Assembly (NCBI RefSeq): GCF_001514195.1
Contig: NZ_KQ948744.1
Coordinates: 266,597-330,596 of the forward strand
Direction: 5' to 3'
DNA from: Streptomyces griseorubiginosus
Lineage (GTDB): Bacteria > Actinomycetota > Actinomycetes > Streptomycetales > Streptomycetaceae
DNA length: 64,000 nucleotides
The notes below the pieces were generated by a model. That model made no database searches and had not been told where the DNA came from. It saw only the letters and a program-made list of their open reading frames with translations. The position numbers and the translations under genes are program-made. Within the stretch, counting starts at the first letter, position 1. Each line of letters starts with the position of its first letter. Shown piece after piece: positions 42,304 through 51,723 of this stretch.

Positions 42304-43620
42304 GTGACCCAGACAAGCGAAGCCGCAGCCGTCGAGGAAACCCGGTCCCCCGGGGGATTCCGCATCCACCGCGCCTGGTTCGTCGCCGCCGTCACCTTCG
42401 TGACGATCATCGGCGCCGCCGCCTTCCGTTCCCTGCCCGGCCTCCTCATCGACCCCCTGCACCAGGACTTCGGCTGGTCACGCGGCACCATCGGCGCGGC
42501 CGTCTCCGTCAACCTCGCGCTGTACGGCCTGACCGCGCCCTTCGCCGCGGCCCTGATGGACCGTTTCGGCATCCGGCGGGTGGTCGCGGTCGCGCTGACC
42601 GTGATCGCCGTCGGGTCCGGACTCACCGTGTGGATGACGGCCGCCTGGCAGCTGATGCTCTATTGGGGCCTGCTCGTCGGTCTCGGCAGCGGCTCGATGG
42701 CGCTGGCGTTCGCCGCGACCGTCACCAACCGCTGGTTCACCGAGCGGCGCGGCCTGGTCACCGGCATCCTGACCGCCGCCTCCGCCTCCGGCCAGCTGAT
42801 CTTCCTGCCGCTGCTGTCCTGGATGGTGGAGAAGCACGACTGGCGCCCGGCGGCGATCACGGTCGCGCTCGCCGCCCTCGCGGTCGTCCCCTTCGTCTGG
42901 CTGCTGCTGCGCGACCACCCGGCCGACGTGGGCCTCAAGCCGTACGGGGCGCAGGAGTTCGTGCCGAAGCCGGCGCCGGTCCAGGGGGCCGCGCGCAGGG
43001 CGGTCACGGTCCTGTTCAAGGCCGCCCGCACCGGCCCCTTCTGGCTGCTCGCCGGCACCTTCGCGATCTGCGGGGCCTCCACCAACGGCCTGGTCCAGAC
43101 CCACTTCGTGCCCGCCGCCCACGACCACGGCATGCCGGTCACGGCCGCCGCCTCGCTGCTCGCGGTCATCGGCGTCTTCGACGTGGTCGGCACCATCGCC
43201 TCCGGCTGGTTCACCGACCGCTTCGAACCCCGCCGTCTGCTCGCGGTGTACTACGCCCTGCGCGGCATCTCGCTGCTGTTCCTGCCGATGCTGCTGGCGC
43301 CGAGCGTCCACCCGCCGATGCTCTTCTTCATCGTCTTCTACGGCCTCGACTGGGTCGCCACCGTCCCGCCCACCGTCGCCCTGTGCCGCGAGCAGTACGG
43401 CGAGGACAGCGCGATCGTCTTCGGCTGGGTCCTCGCCTCCCACCAGGTCGGCGCGGCCCTGATCGCCTTCCTCGGCGGAGTGGCCCGGGACGTGTTCGGC
43501 ACCTACGACATGGTCTGGTACGCCTCGGGGGCGCTGTGCGCGGCGGCGGCGCTGATGGCCCTGGTGATCCGGCGCCGGCCGGCCGTCCCCGCCCCTGCTC
43601 CCGGCCTCGCGACTGCCTGA
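42304..43620 (+). CDS. MFS transporter
   Basis: Major-facilitator permease of about 438 residues with twelve predicted helices. The loop between helices 2 and 3 carries MDRFGIRR, a variant of the family signature; helix 8-9 has FTDRFEPRRLLAV. The N-terminal 20 residues are cytoplasmic. GTG at 42304 or ATG at 42292 are both possible. Resembles monocarboxylate/oxalate-formate-type carriers. Divergent from the GlxA-type regulator across 71 bases. Confidence 0.88.
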   Translation: MTQTSEAAAVEETRSPGGFRIHRAWFVAAVTFVTIIGAAAFRSLPGLLIDPLHQDFGWSRGTIGAAVSVNLALYGLTAPFAAALMDRFGIRRVVAVALTVIAVGSGLTVWMTAAWQLMLYWGLLVGLGSGSMALAFAATVTNRWFTERRGLVTGILTAASASGQLIFLPLLSWMVEKHDWRPAAITVALAALAVVPFVWLLLRDHPADVGLKPYGAQEFVPKPAPVQGAARRAVTVLFKAARTGPFWLLAGTFAICGASTNGLVQTHFVPAAHDHGMPVTAAASLLAVIGVFDVVGTIASGWFTDRFEPRRLLAVYYALRGISLLFLPMLLAPSVHPPMLFFIVFYGLDWVATVPPTVALCREQYGEDSAIVFGWVLASHQVGAALIAFLGGVARDVFGTYDMVWYASGALCAAAALMALVIRRRPAVPAPAPGLATA

Positions 43621-43628
43621 GGCCGGGG

Positions 43629-44996
43629 CTAGAGGTCGCCCTCCAGGACCGTCCGGGTCATCGGCGGCCGGTCCCACAGGGCGAGGAGTTCGTTCGCGAG
43701 GTCGACGACCGGGAGCGGATGGTGTTCGCCGAGGACCTCGATGCCCGCGGCGAGCAGGCTCCTGGGGACCGCGTCGGCGTCCAGGAGCGTGCGCCACTGC
43801 TCCGGGGCGAGCTCCAGGTACTCCAGGCCGGTCAGCCAGCCGATCTCCAGCGGGTTGGCGAGGGTGCCGGGGTAGGCGCTCAGGGTGCGCAGCCGGGGGA
43901 GTCCGACCACGGGGGCCAGGCTGACGGCGGCGCCCTCCGGCAGCACACCGATGGACAGGACTTCGAGGGCCGGATGGGCGGCCTCCTCGATGCTGCCGAC
44001 GCTCCCGACGTTGACGTACGCCACCTCCGGAGCCTCCCGGCGGCGGGCGCGCTCCTCGTGCTCCCCGTTGTGCACCAGGTCGGTGAGGGAGGCGGCGAGC
44101 AGGTCGGCGCCGATGTTGTCCTCGTGACCGATCAGGACGATCTGGCCCCGGTGCCCGCGCGGACCGGGCGTGAGGTCCACCGCGAGCCGGTCGCCGCCGC
44201 CGTTGTCGCCGAAGACGATCCAGCCGGGGGAGCCGACGACCCCCTGCACCTTGGCGTCGGACGGGGTGACGACCGCCTCCATCGCCGCGAACTGCCAGGA
44301 GCAGCGGCGGGTGGACGCCTCGGCGACGTACAGGCGGTCCAGCGGGAGCAGCTCGCAGCCCACCGCGTCGTAGACCTGCTCCGCCTTGTCGTAGTCGCCG
44401 TCCCAGTCCTCCCAGCGCGCCCGCGTGACCCGGTAGAGGGCCTTCAGCTCCTCGGGCAGCGCGAGGCCGAGGCGCTTCTCCGCGGCCTCGATCTCCTCCT
44501 CGGTGGCGCCGATCGCGTCGGGGAGCCGCTCGCGCAGCGTCCGCTCCAGCGCGGCGGGGTCGGCCGCGGGATCGGGCGAGACCGAGTCGGCCGGGTCGGG
44601 CAGGCGGCGCCAGGGTTCCGGTACGGCGCCCTCGACCAGCAGGATCGGCCCCGGGTGCGGTCCGCCGATGCCGGGCTCCACGGCGGGCCCGGTCTCGATG
44701 AGATGCAGTACGGCCCGGCCGGCCGGCGAGATCTCCGCGACGAACGCGACCCCGTCGACCCCGGACTCGGCGAGCGCCGTGTGCACCCGCCCCACCGCGT
44801 CGTACTCCTCCTGCATGTCCTCGATCTGCGAGGCCTGCCCGGGAGGGGGCGACCGGCGCCGCACCGGCACGCTCCACGCGCCCTGGCTGATGTGCCCGGC
44901 GACATGGCCGCCCGGCGCGGCGAGGCGCTCGGAGTTGTCCTGGTACAGGAGCCACAACAGCGGTTCCCAGGTGGCGAGTTCGTAAAGAGAGGACAA
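43629..44996 (-). CDS. SMI1/KNR4 (SUKH) family protein with leucine-rich C-terminus
   Basis: 455 residues, cytoplasmic. The SMI1/KNR4 core runs from about 165 to 265 (ATEEEIEAAEKRLGLALPEELKALYRVTR, GSPGWIVFGDNGGGDRLAVDL). The C-terminal 120 residues resemble leucine-rich repeat sequence (LEVLSIGVLPEG, LPRLRTLSAYPG, LTGLEYLELAPE). SUKH proteins are common immunity proteins to polymorphic toxins; here no toxin gene adjoins it, so it is an orphan. Function unknown. Confidence 0.82.
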   Translation of the reverse strand: MSSLYELATWEPLLWLLYQDNSERLAAPGGHVAGHISQGAWSVPVRRRSPPPGQASQIEDMQEEYDAVGRVHTALAESGVDGVAFVAEISPAGRAVLHLIETGPAVEPGIGGPHPGPILLVEGAVPEPWRRLPDPADSVSPDPAADPAALERTLRERLPDAIGATEEEIEAAEKRLGLALPEELKALYRVTRARWEDWDGDYDKAEQVYDAVGCELLPLDRLYVAEASTRRCSWQFAAMEAVVTPSDAKVQGVVGSPGWIVFGDNGGGDRLAVDLTPGPRGHRGQIVLIGHEDNIGADLLAASLTDLVHNGEHEERARRREAPEVAYVNVGSVGSIEEAAHPALEVLSIGVLPEGAAVSLAPVVGLPRLRTLSAYPGTLANPLEIGWLTGLEYLELAPEQWRTLLDADAVPRSLLAAGIEVLGEHHPLPVVDLANELLALWDRPPMTRTVLEGDL

Positions 44997-45079
44997 GGCG
45001 GGCTCTCCGTCGCTCCGGCGGTCGTGGCGGAGCGATTATCACGGAGGCCACTGACATCCGGCCCCGCGGACCGGGTCCC

Positions 45080-45670
45080 TCAGATGAACCGTCCCCGGTG
45101 GAACAGCAGAGGCCGCTCGCCCTCCCCGGTGCCCAGCGCCTCCACCCGCCCCACCACGATGAGATGGTCCCCGCCGGTGTGCACCGCGTGGATGGTGCAG
45201 TCGATCCACGCGAGCGTGCCCGCGAGGCGCGGGGAGCCGGAGACCGGGGCCGGTTCGTGCCGCACCCCCGCGAACTTGTCGGCGCCGCTGACCGCGAACG
45301 CCCGGCACAGCTCGCCCTGTTCGGCGCTCAGGACGTTCACGCAGAAGACGCCCGCCCGGGCGATCCGCGGCCAGGTCCCCGACCCGCGGCCCACCATGAA
45401 CGCGACGAGCGGCGGATCGAGGGAGAGCGAGGAGAAGGACTGGCAGGCGAAGCCCGCGGGCGGTGTACCGGGGGCCGTGATCACGGTGACTCCGGTCGCG
45501 AAGGTGCCCAGCACCCGCCGGAACTCGGTCGGGTCGAGCGGCGCGCGCTCGTCCTCGCGCACACACCGCAGCTCGGGCCGGGGCAGCGCCTCCACCGGCC
45601 GTGCCCCGGTCGACCTCAGGTACCGGACGGCCGCTTCCGCCGTCCCCGCTTGTCCCATCACATTAACCAT
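45080..45670 (-). CDS. Flavin reductase (HpaC/HsaB type)
   Basis: Supplies reduced FMN/FAD to a two-component monooxygenase; 196 residues, flavin-reductase split barrel. Motifs: LGTFATGVTVITAP, PAGFACQSFSSLSLDPPLV, FCVNVLS and the C-terminal GRVEALGTGEGERPLLFHRGRF. ATG at 45670 is chosen because the regulon operator ends three bases before it (CAGCT-TCA-ATG), as also seen at 53105; ATG at 45658 is a second possibility. No oxygenase partner is in the window. Confidence 0.85.
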   Translation of the reverse strand: MVNVMGQAGTAEAAVRYLRSTGARPVEALPRPELRCVREDERAPLDPTEFRRVLGTFATGVTVITAPGTPPAGFACQSFSSLSLDPPLVAFMVGRGSGTWPRIARAGVFCVNVLSAEQGELCRAFAVSGADKFAGVRHEPAPVSGSPRLAGTLAWIDCTIHAVHTGGDHLIVVGRVEALGTGEGERPLLFHRGRFI

Positions 45671-45673
45671 TGA

Positions 45674-45692
45674 AGCTGACGGTGTGTCAGAT
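45674..45692. promoter_or_regulatory. Regulon operator 5
   Basis: AGCTGACGGTGTGTCAGAT; one mismatch from the palindrome. It ends three bases before the flavin-reductase ATG, so a bound repressor would cover the transcription start of a leaderless mRNA. Confidence 0.7.
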
Positions 45693-45728
45693 GGGAAGGG
45701 TCGGGGAACGGGTACGAAACGCCGCACG

Positions 45729-45734
45729 TACGCT
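45729..45734 (+). promoter_or_regulatory. -10 element of a leaderless membrane-protein gene
   Basis: TACGCT with six bases to the ATG at 45741, placing the transcription start at the start codon. Confidence 0.4.
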
Positions 45735-45740
45735 GCGTCC

Positions 45741-46655
45741 ATGGGGTGGGGGAACAAGCGGCTCAACGAGGCCGCAGCGGTGTGTGCGGCGCAGTTTCCG
45801 GCGATCGGGCTGGGCTGGTGGATCAAGGGCCAGCTGGGCGACGACTACGCGTACGGGGGTGCCTACGGGGCCTTCGCCGTGTTCGCCCTGGCGTGCCTCC
45901 TGGCCGTGGCCCCGCTCGTGCTGCCGGTCCTCGGTCTCGCGCACGCCCTCCTCCAGGTGCTGCCGGCGGAGGCACTCGCACACCGGGTCGCCGGGCGCCT
46001 GCGGGGGCCGGTGTGGGCCTGGCACCTGCTTCTCGCTTCGCTGCTCGGCGTGATCTGGGCGGTGATCGCCCTCTTGCTGTGGGACTGGCCGTTCACCACC
46101 ACGGCCCCGCTCTTCGCCGTCCTCGGTGTCTTCCCGGTGCTCGGTCTCGGGTGGCTGCGCAGACGGACGCGGGGCTTCTGGGGCATCTGGCTGCCCGCGC
46201 TGTTCGCCTCCGTCGGACTGTTCCTCCTGGTGTTCGTCGGCGGGGTGCTGGCCACGGTCACGGGAATCCTTGAGGAGTACGAGCCGCCGAAGCTGTCCGC
46301 CGCGCAGCTCGCCGGCGAATGGCACGGCAGCGACGGCGCGGTGCTGCGCCTGCGTCCGGGCGGCGAGGCCGAACTCACCGCCCTGCCCGCCGAGACGGAG
46401 CCGGCCGACTCCGAGACCGACCCGCCCTTCGCGGTGTGCGACGGCACCGCCACCTGGCAGCCCGACGCCAAGGGCGGCAACGACCCCTACACCGACGGCC
46501 CCGAGGGGCGCCCTGGTGTCGTCGTACGGCCCACCGCCGGCTGTGGGCGTCGGACGTACTGGAGGATCGGCGGGACGGCGGCAGCGCCCGAGCTGTTCGT
46601 GCCGTTCGGGGACCCGGACGCGCCGGACGTGCGGATCCTCAAGCGGGTCCCCTGA
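45741..46655 (+). CDS. Membrane protein of unknown function
   Basis: 304 residues with six hydrophobic spans in the first 180 residues (FAVFALACLLAVAPLVLPVLGL, LLASLLGVIWAVIALLLW, LFAVLGVFPVLGLGW, VGLFLLVFVGGVLATV) and an exposed C-terminal domain containing LAGEWHGSDGAVLRLRPGGEAEL and two cysteines that look like a secreted beta-sheet module. No family recognised. Divergent from the flavin reductase; no ribosome site, hence probably leaderless. Confidence 0.75.
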   Translation: MGWGNKRLNEAAAVCAAQFPAIGLGWWIKGQLGDDYAYGGAYGAFAVFALACLLAVAPLVLPVLGLAHALLQVLPAEALAHRVAGRLRGPVWAWHLLLASLLGVIWAVIALLLWDWPFTTTAPLFAVLGVFPVLGLGWLRRRTRGFWGIWLPALFASVGLFLLVFVGGVLATVTGILEEYEPPKLSAAQLAGEWHGSDGAVLRLRPGGEAELTALPAETEPADSETDPPFAVCDGTATWQPDAKGGNDPYTDGPEGRPGVVVRPTAGCGRRTYWRIGGTAAAPELFVPFGDPDAPDVRILKRVP

Positions 46656-46692
46656 GCCTCGACATGGGATTCTGAAGCAGGTCCCGTGAGCG

Positions 46693-47631
46693 TCACCGCC
46701 CGCGGTACTTGGGGCTTCTGCGTTCCACGAAGCTCGCCACTCCCTCCTGCGCGTCGGCCGTCGTCATGTTGATCTCCTGTGCGGTGGCCTCGGCGGCGAA
46801 GGCGGTGGCGCGGTCGCTGTCCAGGGAGGCGTTGACGAGCTGTTTCGTCAGGGCGAGGGCGCGGGTGGGGCCGGCGGCGAGCCGGGCCGCCCACTCGCGG
46901 GCCGTCTTGTCCAACTCCCTGTCCGGGACGACCCGGTTGACCAGGCCGAGCCGTTCCGCGTCGGTGGCGGAGAGCGCGTCGCCGAAGAACATCAGCTCCT
47001 TGGCCCGCTGCGGGCCGACGAGACGCGGCAGGAGGTAGGCGCCGCCGCCGTCGGGGACCAGGCCCCGGCGCACGAACACCTCGATGAACCGGGCCGATTC
47101 GGCGGCCAGCACGAGGTCGCAGGCCAGGGCCAGGTGGGCGCCGAGCCCGGCCGCCGTGCCGTTGACCGCCGCGATCACCGGCTTCTCGCAGTCCAGGACG
47201 GAGGCGACGAGCCGCTGGGCGCCCTCGCGGATCATCCGGGCCACGTCACCGGCGACCCGCTCAGCGCGCCCGTCACCGGCGCCCTGCTCGCCTGCCGTCC
47301 GTTGGCCCGACCCGTCACCGGAGCCCTGCTCGCCTACCGCCCGCTGGCCCGACCCGTCACCGGCGCCCCGCTCGCCGGCCGTCCGCTCGCCCGACCCGTC
47401 ACCCGCACCCCGCTCGCCGGCCCCCGTGCCGCCCCGCAGGTCCGCGCCCGCGCAGAAGCCTCGCCCGGTGCCGGTGAGGACCACGGCCCGGATGTCGGGG
47501 TCCGCGGACGCCTCGCCGAACAGCTGGATGAGACGGTCCCGTTGGGCGGGTGTCAGTGCGTTGAGCGCTTCGGGGCGGTTGAGGGTGAGGTACGCGACCT
47601 GGCCGTCGACGACGTGCAGCACCTCGCTCAC
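46693..47631 (-). CDS. Enoyl-CoA hydratase/isomerase with repeat insertion
   Basis: Crotonase of 312 residues, about 55-60 more than usual. The first oxyanion loop FCAGADL (59-65) is followed by a Gly/Glu/Asp/Ser-rich insertion at 67-128 made of four 14-residue units (GERGAGDGSGQRTA and variants). The fold resumes with DVARMIREGAQRLV and the second oxyanion loop GTAAGLGAHLALACDL. Glu184 (FIEVFVRRGLVPDGGG) is the probable catalytic acid. GTG at 47631 overlaps the CoA-ligase stop as GTGA, so the two are coupled. Confidence 0.85.
   Translation of the reverse strand: MSEVLHVVDGQVAYLTLNRPEALNALTPAQRDRLIQLFGEASADPDIRAVVLTGTGRGFCAGADLRGGTGAGERGAGDGSGERTAGERGAGDGSGQRAVGEQGSGDGSGQRTAGEQGAGDGRAERVAGDVARMIREGAQRLVASVLDCEKPVIAAVNGTAAGLGAHLALACDLVLAAESARFIEVFVRRGLVPDGGGAYLLPRLVGPQRAKELMFFGDALSATDAERLGLVNRVVPDRELDKTAREWAARLAAGPTRALALTKQLVNASLDSDRATAFAAEATAQEINMTTADAQEGVASFVERRSPKYRGR
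47255..47422. repeat. 42-base tandem repeat inside the crotonase gene
   Basis: CGACCCGTCACCGG recurs at 47308, 47350 and 47392, with a degenerate first copy at 47266: an exact 42-base period. The multiple of three keeps the frame open, so copy number can change without inactivating the gene. Confidence 0.9.
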
Positions 47632-49853
47632 CGGCACACCACCAACGCGTCCAGCGCCACCGCGCCCTGCCCCCTGGGCAGCACCATCAGCGGGTTGACG
47701 TCGAGTTCCGCCAGCTCGTCCCCGAGCTCCACCACCATCCGCTGCACCCGCAGCACCACTTCCACGAGCGCGTCCAGGTCGGCCGGCGGCCGTCCCCTGA
47801 CCCCGTCGAGGAGGGCCCGCCCGCGCAGCTCCGCCAGCATGTCCCGGGCCTGCTCCTCCCCGAAGGGCGGCACCCGTACGGCGGTGTCGCGCAGCACCTC
47901 GACCAGCACCCCGCCGAGCCCGACCGTCACGGTCGGCCCGAACAGCTCGTCGTGCACGGCCCCGACGACCATCTCGACGCCCCGCTCGACCATCTGGCAG
48001 ACCAGGACGCCGTCCAGGGTCACGTCCTCGTAGCGTGCGATGTCGGTCAACTCACGGTAGGCGTCGCGTACTTGGCTGGCCGAGGTCAGACCGATCCTCA
48101 CCAGGCCCAGCTCCGTCTTGTGGGCGATCCTGGCGCCGGACGCCTTCATCACGACCGGGTAGCCCACCAGGCCCGCCGCCCGTACGGCCGCCGCCGCGCT
48201 GGTCACCAGCTGCTCGCGCGGTACCCGGATCCCGTACGCCCGCAGCAGCTGCTTCGCCGCGTGCTCGCTGAGCTGCTGGCCCGGGCGCATCAGTGCCTGC
48301 GCCTTGCGGAAGGAGGGTGAGGGGGTGCGCGGGGCCTCGTCGAAGGGGGAGCGGTAGCCGCTGACGAAGCGGTGGTGGTCGAGGTAGGCGCGGACCGCGT
48401 TGATGCAGTTGCCGACCGTGCGGAAGGTGGCCACCCGGGAGGAGCCGAGCAGGACCTCGCGGTAGGCCGGTTCGGTGCCGACGGGCGAGCCCCACACCAC
48501 GCAGACCAGCTTGTCGGTCTGCTCGGCGGCGTCCACCAGGTCCTGGACCAGCCGGTCGCTCAGCGGCGGGAACGGGCCGGTCACCGGACAGATCAGCACC
48601 CCCACGGACGGGTCGGCGAGGATCGCGTCGATGATCTTCCGGCCGCGCCAGTCGCCGACCGGGTGCCCCCCGTTGTCCACCGGGTTGGCGACGCTCAGGA
48701 ACTCCGGTATCCACTGGTGCAGTTCGTCCTGCTTGGCCTGAGACAGGGTGGGCAGCCGCAGCCCCGCCTCGGTCGCCAGGTCGGCGAAGTGGGCGCCGGT
48801 GCCGCCCGAGATCGAGTACACCACGACCCCTTCGGCACGCGGCGGCCTCGCGCGGGCCAACAGGGCGGCGGTGTCCTGGAGTTCGTCGAGGCCGTCGACA
48901 CGGATCACGCCGTACTGCCGCATCGCCGCGTCCACCACCGCGTCGGCGCCGGTGAGCTTGCCGGTGTGGGAGGCGGCCGTGCGGGCGCCGGTCTCGGTGC
49001 GGCCGACCTTGACCGCGACCACGGGTACCTTGCGGCGGGCGGCCCGGTCGGCGGCGAGCAGGAAGGAACGGCCGTCCTTGAGGCCCTCGACGTAACAGGC
49101 GATGGCTCCGACCTCGGGCCGTTCCGCGAAGTACGAGAGGAAGTCGGCGGTCTCCAGGTCGGCCTCGTTGCCGGTGGGCGCCCAGTGGGTGAGGCGGATG
49201 CCGAGTTCCTGGAGGGCGTAGACCGGGCGGCCCTGGTGGCCGGACTGGGTGATCAGGGCGATGCCGGGTCCTTCGAGGTCCTCGCGGAAGGAGGAGAAGG
49301 CGTTCAGGTTGGTGTTGGGGCCCAGCAGCCGTATCCCGGACTCGGCCACGGCGGCCGCGAGCCGTTCCTGTGCCGCCGCCCCCTCCTCGCCGGTCTCGGC
49401 GAAGCCGGAGGCGAAGACCACCGCGAACTTCACCTTGGCCTCGGCCAGTTGCTCGATCACCGGCAGCGGGTCCGCGACCAGCAGGACGGCCAGGTCGACC
49501 TGTTCGGGCAGGTCGGCGACCGAGGTCACGCAGGGGATGCCGAAGACGGCCGGGCGGGTCGGGTGCACCGGGTGCAGCCGGGCTCCGACCCGTCCGGCCC
49601 AGTCGATCAACTGCCGGGTGATCCCGGTGTTCGGGCGGCCCTCGGCGTCCGAGGCGCCGATCACGGCGACCGACTCCGGCCGGAAGAAGCGGTCCAGATC
49701 GGGGACGTCCGTATACAGCGGACGCCCGCCGACGTCGAGGTCGTCGACGTCGGCGGGTCTGCCGTGGACGGCGGGGCCGGGTTGCTCGCCGCACGCGATG
49801 ACCCGGGCCCGGCGGGAGTCGGTGGTGAGGGTGCCGTGGGTTGATCCAAGCAT
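47628..49853 (-). CDS. Acyl-CoA ligase (ADP-forming), fused alpha-beta
   Basis: ATP + acid + CoA = ADP + phosphate + acyl-CoA, 741 residues. CoA-binding domain at about 55-150 (SVAVIGASDAEGRPNTG), succinyl-CoA-ligase-like domain, then a C-terminal ATP-grasp (residues 520-735: LLRAYGIRVPREQLVTS, PVVMKASGARIAHKTELG, ELDVNPLMVLP). The loops TQSGHQGRPVYAL, TAASHTGKLTGADAV and ISGGTGAHFADLA match the acetate-CoA-ligase family. It has both subunits in one chain. Upstream lie operators 6 and 7. Confidence 0.88.
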   Translation of the reverse strand: MLGSTHGTLTTDSRRARVIACGEQPGPAVHGRPADVDDLDVGGRPLYTDVPDLDRFFRPESVAVIGASDAEGRPNTGITRQLIDWAGRVGARLHPVHPTRPAVFGIPCVTSVADLPEQVDLAVLLVADPLPVIEQLAEAKVKFAVVFASGFAETGEEGAAAQERLAAAVAESGIRLLGPNTNLNAFSSFREDLEGPGIALITQSGHQGRPVYALQELGIRLTHWAPTGNEADLETADFLSYFAERPEVGAIACYVEGLKDGRSFLLAADRAARRKVPVVAVKVGRTETGARTAASHTGKLTGADAVVDAAMRQYGVIRVDGLDELQDTAALLARARPPRAEGVVVYSISGGTGAHFADLATEAGLRLPTLSQAKQDELHQWIPEFLSVANPVDNGGHPVGDWRGRKIIDAILADPSVGVLICPVTGPFPPLSDRLVQDLVDAAEQTDKLVCVVWGSPVGTEPAYREVLLGSSRVATFRTVGNCINAVRAYLDHHRFVSGYRSPFDEAPRTPSPSFRKAQALMRPGQQLSEHAAKQLLRAYGIRVPREQLVTSAAAAVRAAGLVGYPVVMKASGARIAHKTELGLVRIGLTSASQVRDAYRELTDIARYEDVTLDGVLVCQMVERGVEMVVGAVHDELFGPTVTVGLGGVLVEVLRDTAVRVPPFGEEQARDMLAELRGRALLDGVRGRPPADLDALVEVVLRVQRMVVELGDELAELDVNPLMVLPRGQGAVALDALVVCR

Positions 49854-49885
49854 CGGTCCGCCCGCTCCTGTGTGACAGCGTGAAT

Positions 49886-49928
49886 AACTGACGCTCTGTC
49901 AGATTACAGAACTGACGCTGCGTCAGGA
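49886..49928. promoter_or_regulatory. Regulon operators 6 and 7, tandem pair
   Basis: AACTGACGCTCTGTCAGAT (49886-49904) and AACTGACGCTGCGTCAGGA (49910-49928), 24 bases between corresponding positions, in the gap between the CoA-ligase start and the convergent-side amine-oxidase end. Two full sites suggest cooperative repression. Confidence 0.75.
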
Positions 49929-49958
49929 ACGGGCGTGCACGCAAAGTTGACGAGCGGA

Positions 49959-51467
49959 CTACAGCACCGCGAGGACCTCCTTGGCCACCCGCTCACCGGA
50001 GCGGACGGCTCCGTCCATGAAGCCGTTCCAGTGCAGGGAGGTCTCCGTGCCCGCCCAGTGGATGCCGCCCACCGGGGTGCGCAGGGCGGCGCCGTACTGG
50101 GTCAGGACACCGGGCGCGGCGATGGAGACCGGGCCGCCGCGGGCGTAGGCCTCGTTGTTCCAGCGTTGCAGGACGAAGGAGGTGGGGGAGGCCGCTTTCG
50201 AGCCGAAGTAGGTCACGTAGTCCTTGAGGACGGCCGCCTTGACCTCGGCCTCGCTCGCCGCGTCGAACTTGCGGGCCTCGTCGGCCTCGATGAAGCCCAT
50301 CAGGGCGCCGTAGGAGGCGTCCGGCGGGGAGTTGTCGAAGGTCGAGCTGATCACGCCGGAGTCGCTGACGACCTGGCCGTTGAGCCCGTCGGCCCGCCAG
50401 AAGGGGGTGTCGTAGATCGCGATCGCCTTGCCGACCGAGGCCATCGGCAGCCGCTGGGTCAGCTGGTCGCGGGCGGCCGGCAGCAGCGGGTCGTAGGTGA
50501 TGCGGGCCGCGAGCGGCGGCGGTACGGCGACCACGACCCGCTTGGCGGTGACGGTGATTCCGTCGGCCGTGACGACGTACTTCGAGCCGGACTTGGCGAT
50601 CGTGCGCACCGGGGCGTTCAGGACCACCCGGTCGCCGAGGGTGGCGGCGAGCTTGATCGGCACCTGCTGGGAGCCGCCGACGAAGCGCAGCTCCTGGGCG
50701 CCGCCCGCGGTCTCGGTGAGGCGCTCCAGGGTGCCGGGGGTGGTCTCGTTGCCGGCCGCGGCTATGTAGAACAGCACGAACAGCAGCGAGAGTTCGCGGG
50801 GTTCGGCGGAGAAGATCGAGGTGCAGGCCACGTCCAGGAGGAACTTGGCCGACGGGATCACGGCGTTGGCCCGCAGCCAGGTCTCGAAGGTCTGCCGGTC
50901 CCACTCGTCGGCCTTGGGAGCGGTCCAGGGCGCGTCCAGCGGGACCTGCTTGGCCATGTCGTCGAGGGAGGCCTGGACGATCGCCGCGTTGGCGAGGCCT
51001 GCCGCGTCGACGGGCGGGACCGAGCCGAGGAGGCCGTCGGTGGCGTACGGGGTCCTCTTGCCGTCCTTGTAGAGCAGGTTGTTGCCGGTGTTGTAGGTGG
51101 GGAAGGTGCCCACCCCCAGCGAGTCGGCGAGGGCCTTGATGCGGTCCTGGGTGGGGCCGATGAACTCGCCGCCGCCCTCGGTGACCCCGCCGTTGGCCAG
51201 CTTCAGGTTCAGGACCCGGCCGCCGACGCGGTCCCGGGCCTCCAGGACGGCGACCGTCTTCCCGCCCGCGACCAGGTCACGGGCGGCGGTGAGTCCGGCG
51301 AGGCCGCCGCCGACGATCGCGACGTCCACGTCACGGGTCGTCGCGGCGGAGGCGGGAGCGGCGGCGGTGCCGGTGAGCGCGACGGCACCGGCCGCGGCGG
51401 CGGCACCGCCGAGCAGGGAGCGCCGGGAGAGGGGGGAGAGCGGGGAGAGCTGTCTTTCGCGTGCCAC
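49959..51467 (-). CDS. Tat-exported flavin monoamine oxidase
   Basis: Oxidative deamination of amines with FAD, extracytoplasmic. 502 residues. The Tat signal has twin arginines in PLSRRSLLGG (residues 12-21) with a long alanine-rich hydrophobic run to about 42. The FAD motif IVGGGLAGLTAARDL is at 51-65, then EARDRVGGR, and the C-terminal flavin contact HWAGTETSLHWNGFMDGA. The signal is preceded by a short LSPLSPLS repeat. GTG at 51467 follows GGAGG by six bases. FAD loading before export is typical for Tat. Not under a visible regulon site. Confidence 0.88.
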   Translation of the reverse strand: MARERQLSPLSPLSRRSLLGGAAAAAGAVALTGTAAAPASAATTRDVDVAIVGGGLAGLTAARDLVAGGKTVAVLEARDRVGGRVLNLKLANGGVTEGGGEFIGPTQDRIKALADSLGVGTFPTYNTGNNLLYKDGKRTPYATDGLLGSVPPVDAAGLANAAIVQASLDDMAKQVPLDAPWTAPKADEWDRQTFETWLRANAVIPSAKFLLDVACTSIFSAEPRELSLLFVLFYIAAAGNETTPGTLERLTETAGGAQELRFVGGSQQVPIKLAATLGDRVVLNAPVRTIAKSGSKYVVTADGITVTAKRVVVAVPPPLAARITYDPLLPAARDQLTQRLPMASVGKAIAIYDTPFWRADGLNGQVVSDSGVISSTFDNSPPDASYGALMGFIEADEARKFDAASEAEVKAAVLKDYVTYFGSKAASPTSFVLQRWNNEAYARGGPVSIAAPGVLTQYGAALRTPVGGIHWAGTETSLHWNGFMDGAVRSGERVAKEVLAVL

Positions 51468-51616
51468 GTGCGTCCTCCGTGGTGGAGAGAGTGTGGAGCT
51501 AGAACATGAGAGTTGTTCACATTCTGGCCCCGCGCGACGGCACACGACAACGCTCCTGTCACATCTCTCGCAGATGTAACAGGAGCGCTGGTGAAGGGAG
51601 TTGGGGTCCCGGGCGC

Positions 51617-51723
51617 CGGACGGGCAGTCGCAGGTGCGTCGGACGGGTAGCCGGAAGCGGGTCGGACGGGCAGTCGCAGGTGCGTCGGACGGGTAGCTGG
51701 AAGGGGGTCAGACGGGCAGTCGC
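51617..51723. repeat. 46-base tandem repeat continuing into the monooxygenase 3' end
   Basis: CGGACGGGCAGTCGC occurs at 51617 and 51663 and, altered, at 51709, where its reverse complement codes for the last residues (RLPV) and stop of the monooxygenase. The repeat appears to have copied that gene's 3' end into the gap. The gap 51468-51707 has no gene. Confidence 0.85.

Noticed and set aside
42249..45740. Very long plus-strand frame joined to the membrane protein at 45741
   Set aside because: The upstream 1160 codons read out-of-frame through the MFS gene and antisense to the SMI1 gene; only the last 304 residues look like protein.
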